Notes: generated by a model not told the origin, from the sequence alone. 56,533 bases of DNA from an uncultured Schlesneria sp. (GCA_903899985.1 CAIULL010000021.1:1-56533); one strand, 5' to 3'. Numbered from the stretch's first letter, positions 7,647-16,065 are shown. Numbers and translations: made by a program.

Positions 7647-10439
7647 ATGTTGGATTTTGTCGTCCTTCCTTCTGGTCCGGGTGCTCTTCGCATTGGTAGT
7701 GCAACGCTTTTTGCCGATCTGAATAACCCTCAGACCAAAGCACTCCTGGGATGCCTGCTCGAGGCTGATCCCGCCGCGCAAATCTCGATTCACGGTGGTG
7801 GAATCGCAGGTCGGCAGGCCGTCGCTGAAATTCGTCACAGTCAGTCTTCGACGGCTCAATTCTTGTCTGCTGTCGTCAGTCACCTGCGAAACCTGGCCGG
7901 TGTGCCAGCAAAGTCTGCAACAAAAGCCGCCGAAGTTGAAGTTCAGGCCGCAGCTCAACCACGTGCGAAGAAGGTCAAAGCCTCTGCAAAAACGCTGGTA
8001 TCCGCTGGCGTTGGCTCAGTGAACGGAAGTCTGTTTCATAGCGAGAGGTGCGACGACGTTTCCGCTTCCTCGCACGTGAGCTCGTATCGAACTGAAACCA
8101 CAAGTGGCACGATGCACAGCGCCACCAATGGCAGCCTGCAACACGGGGCGACTGAGTCGAAACGTCCCAAATCTGCATCCGAACGAACGAAAGTGTCGCT
8201 GAACGATATTCGGCTGATGCCTGACCGAAAAGGGGTGACACGGATTGGTCGAAACGGAACTCAGGCGACGACATGGGAAGTCATTCATGAAACACCTGGC
8301 CGGTTGCGATTGAAGCACCCGGCACTTTATCGCCGGAAGGAAGTTTGTCAGGAGATCGAGCGCGAGTTAATGAGTATTCTGGGGATCGACAGTTATAAAA
8401 CTCGTCCTTCAACCGGTTCGCTGCTGATTACCTATAACAAACGCGAGCTGCGCAAGGATCAAGTGCTGACGATTCTCGATCGAGCAGTTGGACGCGCGGA
8501 TTTGTCGGCGAAACTGGATCCCCCGGATCTCGATTTTCCACTCGCGGTCGCTTCAGTCCCGTTCGCGGCCGTCGCCCAATTCGCGGCGCCGCCATTACTG
8601 CCCGCTGCGGGACTACTGTTTGGCTATACGTCGATCACGACGTTCAAAGAAGCCTATCACGTGCTGGTCCACGAACGCCGATTGGGTGTGGATGTGCTTG
8701 ACGCAATCGTTGTGACTGGCTGCGTCGCTACCGGTCAGATCTTTGCAGGATCGGTGTTGTGTCTGTGCCTCAGCTTTGGGCGCATGCTGGTGAAGAAGAC
8801 TCAAGATGATTCGAAGCGGCTATTAGTGCAGGCCTTCGGCAAGCAGGCTCAATTCGTGCGGCTATATCGCGATGGTGAAGAGGTCGAGACTCCGCTGGAA
8901 GAATTGCAGAAGGGAGACATCATTGTTGTTCATACTGGCGACGCCGTTCCCGTGGACGGATTCGTCAAGGAAGGGATGGCAATGATCGATCAGCACGCAT
9001 TGACGGGAGAATCGACCCCGTCAGAAAAATCGCCTGGTGATCGCGTTTTCGCCGCCACACTGATGGTTGCGGGAAAGATTTACGTGGAAGTCGAGAATGC
9101 GGGTTCAGATACGACTTCTGCCAAAATCGCTCAGATCCTCAACGATTCGGCTGGGTATAAGCTGACCAGCCAGCACAAAGGGGAGCGAATGGCGGATAAG
9201 GCCGTTATCCCGACCCTCGCGATTGCTGCAGCAGGACTGGCAACACTTGGCCCTCAAGGAGCCGTCGCGGTACTCAATAGTGATTTTGGTACCGGGATCA
9301 GAATGGCAGCACCGCTGGGAATGCTGACCTCGCTGGCACTCTGTGCACATAAAGGGATCCTCGTCAAGGACGGTCGAGCTCTCGAATTGATGAACGATAT
9401 CGATACCGTACTCTTCGACAAGACCGGTACGTTAACCCGTGAACGTCCTGAAGTTGGCCATGTCATCCCCTTCAACGGTCATGAGCGAAACCGGTTGCTG
9501 CAACTGGTGGCTTCGGCAGAACAGAGATTCTCGCATCCGATCGCAAAATCGATCGTGTTGGAATTTGAAAAGACAGGCCTGCCAATGCTGCCGATCGATG
9601 ATTCCAAGTACCAGGTGGGATATGGACTGGAAGCGGTCATCGACGGACATAAGGTCATGGTCGGCAGCAGCCGCTATATCAAACTGGAAAACATTGAAAT
9701 TCCAGTCGAAGTTCAGGAAGTGGTTGAGGTGGCACATCGTGAAGGGCACACGCTGGTGATGTGTGCGCTGGACGGTCTCTTCGCGGGGGTCATTGAGCTT
9801 CGGGCTTCGCAACGCCCCGAAGTGATCAGCATCATTAAAGGACTGCGAGAACGCGGCATCAAGCACATTGCGATCATCTCGGGCGACCATGAAGGTCCGA
9901 CGAAGAAGTTGGCCGAAAGCCTCGGGATGGACGAATACTTCGCAGGCGTCCTGCCCGGCGACAAAGCCGACTACGTTGAACGTCTGCAGAAACAAGGCAA
10001 GAAAGTCTGCTTTGTCGGTGACGGTATCAACGACTCGATCGCCCTCAAGAAAGCCAACGTTTCGATTTCGCTGCGAGGAGCATCCTCGATCGCCACCGAC
10101 ACTGCTCAAATCGTGTTCATGGAAGAGAGCCTGCATCGATTGTGTGAACTGCGGGACATCGCACGAGACTTGGACAGGAATGTCAAGAACAGCTGGTATC
10201 TGATTCTCGCTCCGAACGCATTGTGTATTGTCGGCGCTTTCACCATGGGCTTCGGAATCATGGCATCGGTGTTTACCAACAACGTCGCCGCGATGGCCGC
10301 GCTGGCTAATGGAATGATGCCTTTGAAAAGAATTGCAGACGAGCAGGCGATGAAACAAGCACAAAAGGAAATGACGTTGATGGTCACGGAGTCACTTGAG
10401 GCCGCTCATCAGCCTCAACTCCAGTTGCAACCGGCCTGA
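7647..10439 (+). CDS. P1B-type (P1B-6-like) heavy-metal ATPase with HMA_2 N-terminus
   Basis: About 930 aa from ATG 7647, chosen because GGAG lies nine bases upstream and the protein there begins with a folded segment; the frame is open back to GTG 7443. N-terminal domain of unknown type (1-85), low-complexity linker, then an HMA_2-like ferredoxin-fold domain starting at HETPGR (214-219). All catalytic P-type elements are present: TGES 453-456, phosphorylated Asp in DKTGTLT (D591), the P1B HP motif (H630-P631), and GDGIND 791-796. The usual CPC of the sixth membrane helix is absent; the segment reads SDFGTGIRMAAP (545-556), which aligns with DYSCAxRLATP-type helices of P1B-6 ATPases. It is central to a nine-gene plus-strand cluster. 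Substrate is unassigned; iron is a reasonable guess by analogy with FezB of ferrosomes. Confidence 0.92.
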   Translation: MLDFVVLPSGPGALRIGSATLFADLNNPQTKALLGCLLEADPAAQISIHGGGIAGRQAVAEIRHSQSSTAQFLSAVVSHLRNLAGVPAKSATKAAEVEVQAAAQPRAKKVKASAKTLVSAGVGSVNGSLFHSERCDDVSASSHVSSYRTETTSGTMHSATNGSLQHGATESKRPKSASERTKVSLNDIRLMPDRKGVTRIGRNGTQATTWEVIHETPGRLRLKHPALYRRKEVCQEIERELMSILGIDSYKTRPSTGSLLITYNKRELRKDQVLTILDRAVGRADLSAKLDPPDLDFPLAVASVPFAAVAQFAAPPLLPAAGLLFGYTSITTFKEAYHVLVHERRLGVDVLDAIVVTGCVATGQIFAGSVLCLCLSFGRMLVKKTQDDSKRLLVQAFGKQAQFVRLYRDGEEVETPLEELQKGDIIVVHTGDAVPVDGFVKEGMAMIDQHALTGESTPSEKSPGDRVFAATLMVAGKIYVEVENAGSDTTSAKIAQILNDSAGYKLTSQHKGERMADKAVIPTLAIAAAGLATLGPQGAVAVLNSDFGTGIRMAAPLGMLTSLALCAHKGILVKDGRALELMNDIDTVLFDKTGTLTRERPEVGHVIPFNGHERNRLLQLVASAEQRFSHPIAKSIVLEFEKTGLPMLPIDDSKYQVGYGLEAVIDGHKVMVGSSRYIKLENIEIPVEVQEVVEVAHREGHTLVMCALDGLFAGVIELRASQRPEVISIIKGLRERGIKHIAIISGDHEGPTKKLAESLGMDEYFAGVLPGDKADYVERLQKQGKKVCFVGDGINDSIALKKANVSISLRGASSIATDTAQIVFMEESLHRLCELRDIARDLDRNVKNSWYLILAPNALCIVGAFTMGFGIMASVFTNNVAAMAALANGMMPLKRIADEQAMKQAQKEMTLMVTESLEAAHQPQLQLQPA

Positions 10440-10651
10440 GATGAGATGATAAGGGAAGTAACTAACAGGATTAACAGATAGTGGTGTCAGCTGAGTGAAA
10501 TTCAAGGGAAGTTAGAACGACCGCATTAACTTGGGTTTCCTTATTGACTCCGTCATCAGAATCAGACCGTAAAAACGCTCGAGTTTGAGATCTGCCTTGA
10601 AAGTTCGTTGCGAATCTTCATCGAGAGATACTCGCAGAAATGAGTTAAAAG

Positions 10652-11203
10652 ATGGAAAGTTACGATTCAAACCAGACACCGGTCGCGACCGTGGAACAGA
10701 ACCAGCCATTCCCGTCGTCGACGCCGGGCGCAACGCCGAACGGTGTCGGAGCATCAACAACAAATTCCAGGGTTCTGGACGTGTTTCTTGTTGACTCGGG
10801 ATGGAATAACGAGGTCGGCAAGGCTGTTCGTGAAAACTTACCCGTGTTTGCTGACTACCTGCACGGACAGCGATTCTACGTTTTGTCTGAAGAGCAATCT
10901 TTAGAATTCATCAGAAAGCATCCCTCATTGGTCGGGGCTGATCCGATCTTGATTGTTCTTGATCGAGAAGCGGCAAGACAGAAGAACCCGAAAGGCTTTG
11001 GATTCCGGCTTTGTCTGGGGCATATGCGAAATCCAGAGGCGGCGATTTCAATGCTGAAATGGGCTATTCAATTATCGATGGCATCAAATGGACCGCAAAT
11101 GTCGACGATCGTGAAAGAGAGCGGACATCGACAAACGATTCAGGGGACAATCGAATTAATCGGAGAAGGGACAGCTCACCTGCTTGAGTTTGCACCGGTA
11201 TAA
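10652..11203 (+). CDS. Hypothetical protein in ATPase cluster
   Basis: A 183-aa protein with a Ser/Thr/Pro/Asn-rich first 40 residues, then a compact alpha/beta region with strands such as VLDVFLVDSGW, QRFYVLSEEQS and DPILIVLDREA, and ending in a polar tail. There is no signal peptide or membrane helix. No family is recognised; the alternating strand/helix order could be a thioredoxin-like or Rossmann-like small domain, but no catalytic Cys pair is present. It lies about 210 bases after the ATPase and 135 bases before the 70-aa membrane peptide, on the same strand. The ribosome site before the ATG is weak. Confidence 0.7.
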   Translation: MESYDSNQTPVATVEQNQPFPSSTPGATPNGVGASTTNSRVLDVFLVDSGWNNEVGKAVRENLPVFADYLHGQRFYVLSEEQSLEFIRKHPSLVGADPILIVLDREAARQKNPKGFGFRLCLGHMRNPEAAISMLKWAIQLSMASNGPQMSTIVKESGHRQTIQGTIELIGEGTAHLLEFAPV

Positions 11204-11337
11204 TGTCGTTGATCGATTATTGTTTGTGTTTTCAGATCGATATTATTAACAACATATCGTGTCGAACTAAATTAGAGTGCTGCGGGCAGTTCGACTCTCG
11301 TGTTCAGACAACATCAAACAAAGGGAGGTGAATTGAA

Positions 11338-11550
11338 ATGACCGAAGGTGGTTTGAGTGGAATCCTGCTGGGCGTCATGGGTGTCGTAGGGCTGACTTAC
11401 CTGGGTGTAAAGGTTCGTCAGAACCGACGTCGACTTCAAAAAATGGTCGGCGTCATTGACGAGCAACATACATTTGAAACGGAGTACCTGCTGGGACTCG
11501 CAGATTCCGGACAGTTAAGATTATATAAAACAGGGCTGGCCTCGTCTTGA
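11338..11550 (+). CDS. 70-aa single-pass membrane protein
   Basis: A small protein with an N-terminal Gly-rich hydrophobic helix (GILLGVMGVVGLTYLGV, about residues 8-24) followed by a strongly basic stretch KVRQNRRRLQK and a polar tail. The ATG has one of the best ribosome sites in the window (GGGAGGTGA six to fourteen bases upstream), which supports a real, well-translated gene despite its size. By the positive-inside rule the basic part faces the cytoplasm. It sits 48 bases before the pseudo-ATPase gene in the same direction. Family not recognised; it could be a small regulatory subunit of one of the ATPase-like proteins, by analogy with other small ATPase partners. Confidence 0.75.
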   Translation: MTEGGLSGILLGVMGVVGLTYLGVKVRQNRRRLQKMVGVIDEQHTFETEYLLGLADSGQLRLYKTGLASS

Positions 11551-11597
11551 ATTGCCCTTAAGGTTTACTTCGTTAAGGCAGCCTCGGCTGTGGTCAA

Positions 11598-13805
11598 ATG
11601 TCTCAAGCGACTCAACTTGTCGTAGATTACGAAACACGCAAAGTGACATTGCGCACACCGGCGCTCGGACTCGACCAGCCCTGGGAAGTGACGCGAGAAC
11701 TCATTGGTCGATTACTTGCGACCGAATGTGTTAAAAATGTCACGCTTGAACGACGGAACCAATCCGCGACGATTGAATTTAAGAACGGGGAAACATTTTC
11801 TGAGCAGATTCCCGTTTCTGAACTTAGTGTCAGAACGGTTCGCCTTGCGGTTGATCGATGTTTAAAGTCCATTGCCAGTCGATTGCGTGATGCGACGTCA
11901 GCGACGCTGGCAATCAGCGATCAGTACGCTTCAATCGATCGTATGCAAATGCAGAGAACAGAATCAGGTGTGACCGCTGCATTAATCGTGCATTCGGTTC
12001 CCGGTCGAGTCCGAATTCGTCATCCACTCGTTCGAAGCGACTCAGATTTTCCCCGTCGGATTAATGATGCCCTGAGCACGATTTTTGGAGTTCAGGCTGT
12101 TTCGACCTCTTCCTCGACTGGTTCCGTGCTCGTTTCGTTTGACCACAGAAGCACGAATGCAAACCAATTGGTGCTGGAGCTGGAAAAAGTTCTGATTTCC
12201 AGGCCGGATGAGATCTGCCTTCTCTCAGGTCCGCCAACCAGCAGATGGGTTGCCAGCGGCGCTTGCTTAGGTCTGGCGGTCGCTTCCGAATTCTTCGCAC
12301 CGGGTCTGAGACCATTGACCGCAACTGCGCTCGTGGGTTTCAACTTATCGACGATGGGAAAAGGGATTGTCGAACTTTGCACGCTGAAATGGCGAGTGGC
12401 GTCCCTTTACACGGTGATTATGGGGACGACACTGATCAGCGGGCAATTCCTCGCTGCGGCGCTGATGCATGCCTCGATAACATGCTGGCACGGTTGGTCG
12501 AGTCATCGCTTAAGAAAAATTGCGGATCGTTTGAAGAGAGAATCTCAGCTTCCAATTGTCATCTCCCGCTCGCATCACAACCTGTTAATGAACGGTGAGC
12601 GGTTTCCAGAATGTTTGATTGGAACGATAGTTACCGTCGAACCTCAGACGTCGGTTCCCTATGACGGTGTTGTCATCAGTGGTGATGGTTTGCTCGACGA
12701 ACGTTGCGTCCGCGGCAGTGAGGGTGTTTCACGACGAGCGATTGGAGACAGCGTGTATGCGGGGTCGTTTCTGACCGAGGGTCAACTACGAATTCGAGTC
12801 ACGGCTGTCGACAAACAGACACGTGTTGCCAAAGTCCGAGAGACACTTTTAGCGTCGATCGCAGGCTTGCCTGGCGAGGGAGGTCCAACGGAACGTGGTC
12901 ACGATTCTGCCTCCAGTTTCGTCCCTTTCACGTTTGCGACGGGAACCGCAGCTCTGATGGTCGGCGACCTGACAACCCTGGCGGCGGTCCTGCGTCCGGA
13001 CTTCGCCACGGGACCATCGATGTCCGAAAGATTTGGAACTCTCAGCAGCGTCGGCCATTTGTGGAACCGGGGCTGGCTGGTCAAAAAAACCGAAACGTTG
13101 CACGATCTGGCAAGGACGGAAACTGTTGTCGTTGTTCACAACGTTGAAACCTTTTATCAAGATGCAGATGATTCACACGACTCTGGGCTGGACGATGAAA
13201 ATCAACTTGATGCCGATCGAATCAGTCGTCGGACCGTTAACTTTGGTACGAGACATCTGGATATTCACGAAATCGAAGGTGACCAGTCACAGTGCGTTTC
13301 ATACATTCGCGGGCTACGGTCATTGAATAGCCGTGTTGCCGTTGTGGCAAATGGAAACATCTTAAACAGGCTTGCCAAAGATGACGTCATCAGGATTTCG
13401 CTAACCCCCGAGAATTCGTTCGCAAACCAAAACACGGACCTTGTCGCCCTTCACTCCGAACCACATCGAGTTGAAGAGTTATGGCAAGTCTTGCAAGAAT
13501 CTCGTCGTCCAAATCAACAGGGTTGGGCAGCGGTCGTTGCATGTAACATGCTGGCGGTGTCAGGCGCGTTTCTCGTTGGTTTGACCAGCTTGCACGTTGT
13601 TGTTTTGACAAACCTTGGCGCATTGGCTGCAAGTGCGCTTTACAGTCGACACCTTCAGCGCTCAAGCCTGATGTTATTGCCCAACACTCAGCCGGGATTA
13701 CAAACCCCACCAAACCCGTTTGAAGTCGCTACGCAAGCAGAGAATCTCTCGAATGAAAAAATTGTGAAAAATGGCGAGACGGAACCTCAAGTCGCTCAAA
13801 TTTAG
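11598..13805 (+). CDS. Catalytically degenerate P-type ATPase-like protein (pseudo-ATPase) with HMA_2 domain
   Basis: A 735-aa relative of the 7647 ATPase that has kept the frame but lost the chemistry. Residues 1-100 form an unassigned domain; HSVPGR (132-137) opens an HMA_2-like domain; membrane helices follow. The actuator loop reads RGSEG where the active protein has TGES. In the sixth-helix region DFATG (468-472) matches DFGTG of the neighbour. The phosphorylation site DKTGT is replaced by HNVET (H514-T518), and the nucleotide-binding domain is almost entirely missing. GDGIND is replaced by a diverged ANGN segment, yet the last helices and the region before them align well. It therefore cannot pump by the normal cycle. 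It may be a structural, scaffolding or regulatory partner. No frameshift or stop interrupts it, so it is not a recent pseudogene. Confidence 0.85.
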   Translation: MSQATQLVVDYETRKVTLRTPALGLDQPWEVTRELIGRLLATECVKNVTLERRNQSATIEFKNGETFSEQIPVSELSVRTVRLAVDRCLKSIASRLRDATSATLAISDQYASIDRMQMQRTESGVTAALIVHSVPGRVRIRHPLVRSDSDFPRRINDALSTIFGVQAVSTSSSTGSVLVSFDHRSTNANQLVLELEKVLISRPDEICLLSGPPTSRWVASGACLGLAVASEFFAPGLRPLTATALVGFNLSTMGKGIVELCTLKWRVASLYTVIMGTTLISGQFLAAALMHASITCWHGWSSHRLRKIADRLKRESQLPIVISRSHHNLLMNGERFPECLIGTIVTVEPQTSVPYDGVVISGDGLLDERCVRGSEGVSRRAIGDSVYAGSFLTEGQLRIRVTAVDKQTRVAKVRETLLASIAGLPGEGGPTERGHDSASSFVPFTFATGTAALMVGDLTTLAAVLRPDFATGPSMSERFGTLSSVGHLWNRGWLVKKTETLHDLARTETVVVVHNVETFYQDADDSHDSGLDDENQLDADRISRRTVNFGTRHLDIHEIEGDQSQCVSYIRGLRSLNSRVAVVANGNILNRLAKDDVIRISLTPENSFANQNTDLVALHSEPHRVEELWQVLQESRRPNQQGWAAVVACNMLAVSGAFLVGLTSLHVVVLTNLGALAASALYSRHLQRSSLMLLPNTQPGLQTPPNPFEVATQAENLSNEKIVKNGETEPQVAQI

Positions 13806-13978
13806 CTGGCCCGTGTGTTTCGAAATTTGTTAAATGAAAGACTGAAGGACGGATTGGCCGGGGAGTCGAAAAGTACAATGAACCGTTAATAGTGAGAGTG
13901 TCTTCGAACGGCCCTTTTCGGCAGCTTCTTGAAAGTCCTTTTTTATCACCGTTCTCCTGTTTTGCAGGGAAAGATATC

Positions 13979-14482
13979 GTGGCCGAATTGAATACTCTCG
14001 ATCCACCGCCGATGCAATCGTCTGTTGAGGACCGTGACGCCGGAAGCGTCGCTAATGTTCCCTCGGTTGATGGGGCAGAGGTTTCTGGCGAACCGCCTGT
14101 GGCGTCTCACGAGGAAAATTTGGACGGTTCGAATTCGCGAGTTGACCGGGATCAATCGTCTGACGGCAATGCGGTCAACACTCCAGGCAATCCACAAGAT
14201 GACCTTGCGGATGAAGCTGACCAGGATTCGAATGAGTTACTTGGAAAATTACCACCTGAAATCGGCATGTTACTTGTGATTTCGGGAGTCGCCGGAATTT
14301 TACTGCCAGGTCTTGTCGGTACTCCTCTGTTGATCGCGGGTGGTGTCTCGATCTGGCCGAAGACATTCGAACCGATCGAACGGTGGTTCAGTCGGCGATT
14401 TCCGGCCGTTCATAAAGAAGGGGTAATCCAAATTAAAGAGTTCATTTCGGATCTCAACAAAAGATTTCCAAATGAGTCTTAA
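13979..14482 (+). CDS. Membrane protein with PGPGW-like helix and acidic N-terminal region
   Basis: About 167 aa from GTG 13979, chosen because AGGGAAAG precedes it at a good distance; the frame is open upstream to GTG 13892. The first 90 residues are acidic, low-complexity and probably disordered. Residues about 95-125 (MLLVISGVAGILLPGLVGTP then LLIAGGVSIWP) form a hydrophobic hairpin whose LLPGLVGTPLL pattern resembles the PGPGW and DUF454 families of small membrane proteins. A basic amphipathic C-terminal tail follows. The neighbouring gene at 15164 carries a similar LIVPGIPTVPF motif, so both may do related jobs in the membrane of this system. Function unknown. Confidence 0.75.
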   Translation: MAELNTLDPPPMQSSVEDRDAGSVANVPSVDGAEVSGEPPVASHEENLDGSNSRVDRDQSSDGNAVNTPGNPQDDLADEADQDSNELLGKLPPEIGMLLVISGVAGILLPGLVGTPLLIAGGVSIWPKTFEPIERWFSRRFPAVHKEGVIQIKEFISDLNKRFPNES

Positions 14483-14585
14483 TAAAATAATTCAGTAAAT
14501 TGAGTTGATCGCGCCCACATCGTCGCTGTTTAATAAAGTAGGGAATTCGCCAAAACCCGTTTAAGAACTCAAGTGAGAAGGATTG

Positions 14586-14702
14586 ATGATGTCCCGTACC
14601 ATTCGATCGTTGAAATTGTTTACAGAGTCGGTATTCGTTGGTTTCGCCTTTGCGATTGGCTGGATGCTTGCGGTCGTTGCCGTATCAGCAATGATTGCTT
14701 AG
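14586..14702 (+). CDS. 38-aa single-pass membrane peptide
   Basis: A tiny frame with two in-tandem ATG codons (14586 and 14589), preceded by GAGAAGGA at a good distance. The product starts with a basic segment (MMSRTIRSLKL) and then has one continuous hydrophobic helix from about residue 15 to 38 (VFVGFAFAIGWMLAVVAV). The stop is TAG at 14700-14702. It sits in the gap between the PGPGW-like gene and the second paralogue, on the same strand. The clean charge asymmetry, helix and ribosome site favour a real gene, but a chance frame cannot be excluded without homologues. Confidence 0.55.
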   Translation: MMSRTIRSLKLFTESVFVGFAFAIGWMLAVVAVSAMIA

Positions 14703-14813
14703 TTTCCAGCGTTGAAAACTAAATTGTCGTTCGATGTCCGTTACGTTAACCGCGTGTGCTTGTTTTTATCAGTCCCCTGACGCGGGACTTTACTTGGAAT
14801 GTGAGACCCTGAA

Positions 14814-15128
14814 ATGTCCGAAGCGATGACTGCGACGATTGCAGATACGATTGCCGAAACGTCGACGAACGTTCTTACAACGACGAAAAATGCATTTGAT
14901 GCTGGGGCGGCAGATGCTCGAGCCTTGGTCGAAGAGACTTGGCCAAAAATCGCCGACGCCTTCGGCAAAGGAGTTTATAATTCTGCCTACTACGTTTCGT
15001 TTGGAGTGACTTTTCCTGTCCTTTTGCTGGCGAAGAGTATTCCGCAGAATAACAAACTCGTCGAGGGCTTAGTCGACGGTGCCCGTCGGGCGAGTATGAG
15101 ATGCGACAAGATGTTCAGCAAGAAATAA
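14814..15128 (+). CDS. Small conserved protein, paralogue of the 6937 gene
   Basis: A 104-aa protein whose second half (about residues 60-95) carries the same pattern as the 6937 product: an AYYVSFGVTFPV segment, a short hydrophobic stretch, IPQNNKLVEGLVDGARRA and a basic end. The N-terminal half is Ala/Thr-rich and helical (MTATIADTIAETSTNVLT), reminiscent of amphipathic granule-associated or phasin-like proteins, though that likeness is compositional only. GAGACCC lies just upstream of the ATG. The gene ends 35 bases before the start of the DUF454 gene. Family not recognised; the duplication at both ends of the cluster suggests it is integral to the system. Confidence 0.75.
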   Translation: MSEAMTATIADTIAETSTNVLTTTKNAFDAGAADARALVEETWPKIADAFGKGVYNSAYYVSFGVTFPVLLLAKSIPQNNKLVEGLVDGARRASMRCDKMFSKK

Positions 15129-15163
15129 TCGCCGAACGAATATGGACCAGCGGGACGGAACAA

Positions 15164-16000
15164 ATGGCAATTCGAATTCTTGGTACGTCGCACGAATTGA
15201 CTCTGATTTTTGATCGCTCGTCAGTCCGGCTGTCGAAAGCGCAGATTGAAAGCTTGAGCCAAACTCTCGGAGATGTGGAAGGCGTGGAATCCGTCCATCC
15301 ACGAACGGCGTGGTTCTCAAGCCCGCGTATCTCGGTGGTCTTTGATACAAACACTCAACCAAACGAAATCCTGCGTCGAATGGCGAGCGCTCTGCGTTCG
15401 CCGAGCGAACATTCCGAGTCATCGCGGCAGGCACCTTCATTCGCGACCACAACATCAAAATTCACGATGGTCAACGAGTCTCGCAATGACGCGTCATTGG
15501 CTGTTAAGCAAGATTCTTCGGTGATCGTCGATTCGCGGACGTTCAGTCGTCGCCTTTCTGTCCAGAAACGACTACGGGAATGGGGATATGGAATCTTGAC
15601 GATTGCGTCATTCGGTATGGCCTGGGTCGGGCTGATTGTCCCCGGCATCCCGACTGTTCCGTTTGTCCTGTTAACCGCCCATTTTGCTTTACAAGCATCA
15701 CCAAAGCTTCGAGCCCGCGTGGTAAAAAGCCGGATGTTCGGACAAATGATCCGCGATTGGCAGGAGCACGGCGCCATCCGCCGAAGCGTCCAGATTGAAG
15801 CCTATCTATTGACGCTTTTGATCATCGTGGTTGGATTAATTTTTTCACCACCGGTTCCAATCATCTACGTGGGGATGGCGTTTGGAAGTGTTTTAGGACT
15901 TTATGCGGTTGCTCAAATCCCGGTAATCGAATCGAATGAAGATGGTGAAGTCGCCGTTAAAACTCTTCGGTTTCTGAAGCATTTGCCCGCGAATGCCTGA
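15164..16000 (+). CDS. DUF454 (YbaN-like) membrane protein with HMA-like N-terminal domain
   Basis: About 278 aa from ATG 15164 (GGGACGGAA upstream). The frame also runs back into the preceding gene, but that part looks non-coding. Residues 5-85 have the strand-helix-strand order of an HMA-like ferredoxin fold (LTLIFDRSSVRLSKAQIE, then GVESVHPRTAWFSSPRISV) but lack the CxxC and the HxxPGR of HMA_2 domains. After a linker, residues about 145-270 are a DUF454 domain: GLIVPGIPTVPFVLLTAHFA, then ASPKLRARVVKSRMFG and IRDWQEHGAIRRSV, then two closing helices. DUF454 proteins are small inner-membrane proteins of unknown function. The fusion of a metal-domain-like fold to DUF454 next to two P-type ATPase-like proteins links this gene to the same system. 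Confidence 0.85.
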   Translation: MAIRILGTSHELTLIFDRSSVRLSKAQIESLSQTLGDVEGVESVHPRTAWFSSPRISVVFDTNTQPNEILRRMASALRSPSEHSESSRQAPSFATTTSKFTMVNESRNDASLAVKQDSSVIVDSRTFSRRLSVQKRLREWGYGILTIASFGMAWVGLIVPGIPTVPFVLLTAHFALQASPKLRARVVKSRMFGQMIRDWQEHGAIRRSVQIEAYLLTLLIIVVGLIFSPPVPIIYVGMAFGSVLGLYAVAQIPVIESNEDGEVAVKTLRFLKHLPANA

Positions 16001-16065
16001 TCCGAATCGACTACAATCCGGGTGGCGGCGAAACTTGTCACAAGTCCTGTTGAGACCAACACCTG

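Noticed and set aside
9432-10364. 310-codon minus-strand open frame opposite the metal ATPase
   Set aside because: Antisense to the conserved P and N domains of the ATPase; no recognisable protein.
14128-14150. TTCGAATTC segment resembling a tRNA T-loop
   Set aside because: No acceptor or anticodon stem can be formed; it is inside the 13979 gene.
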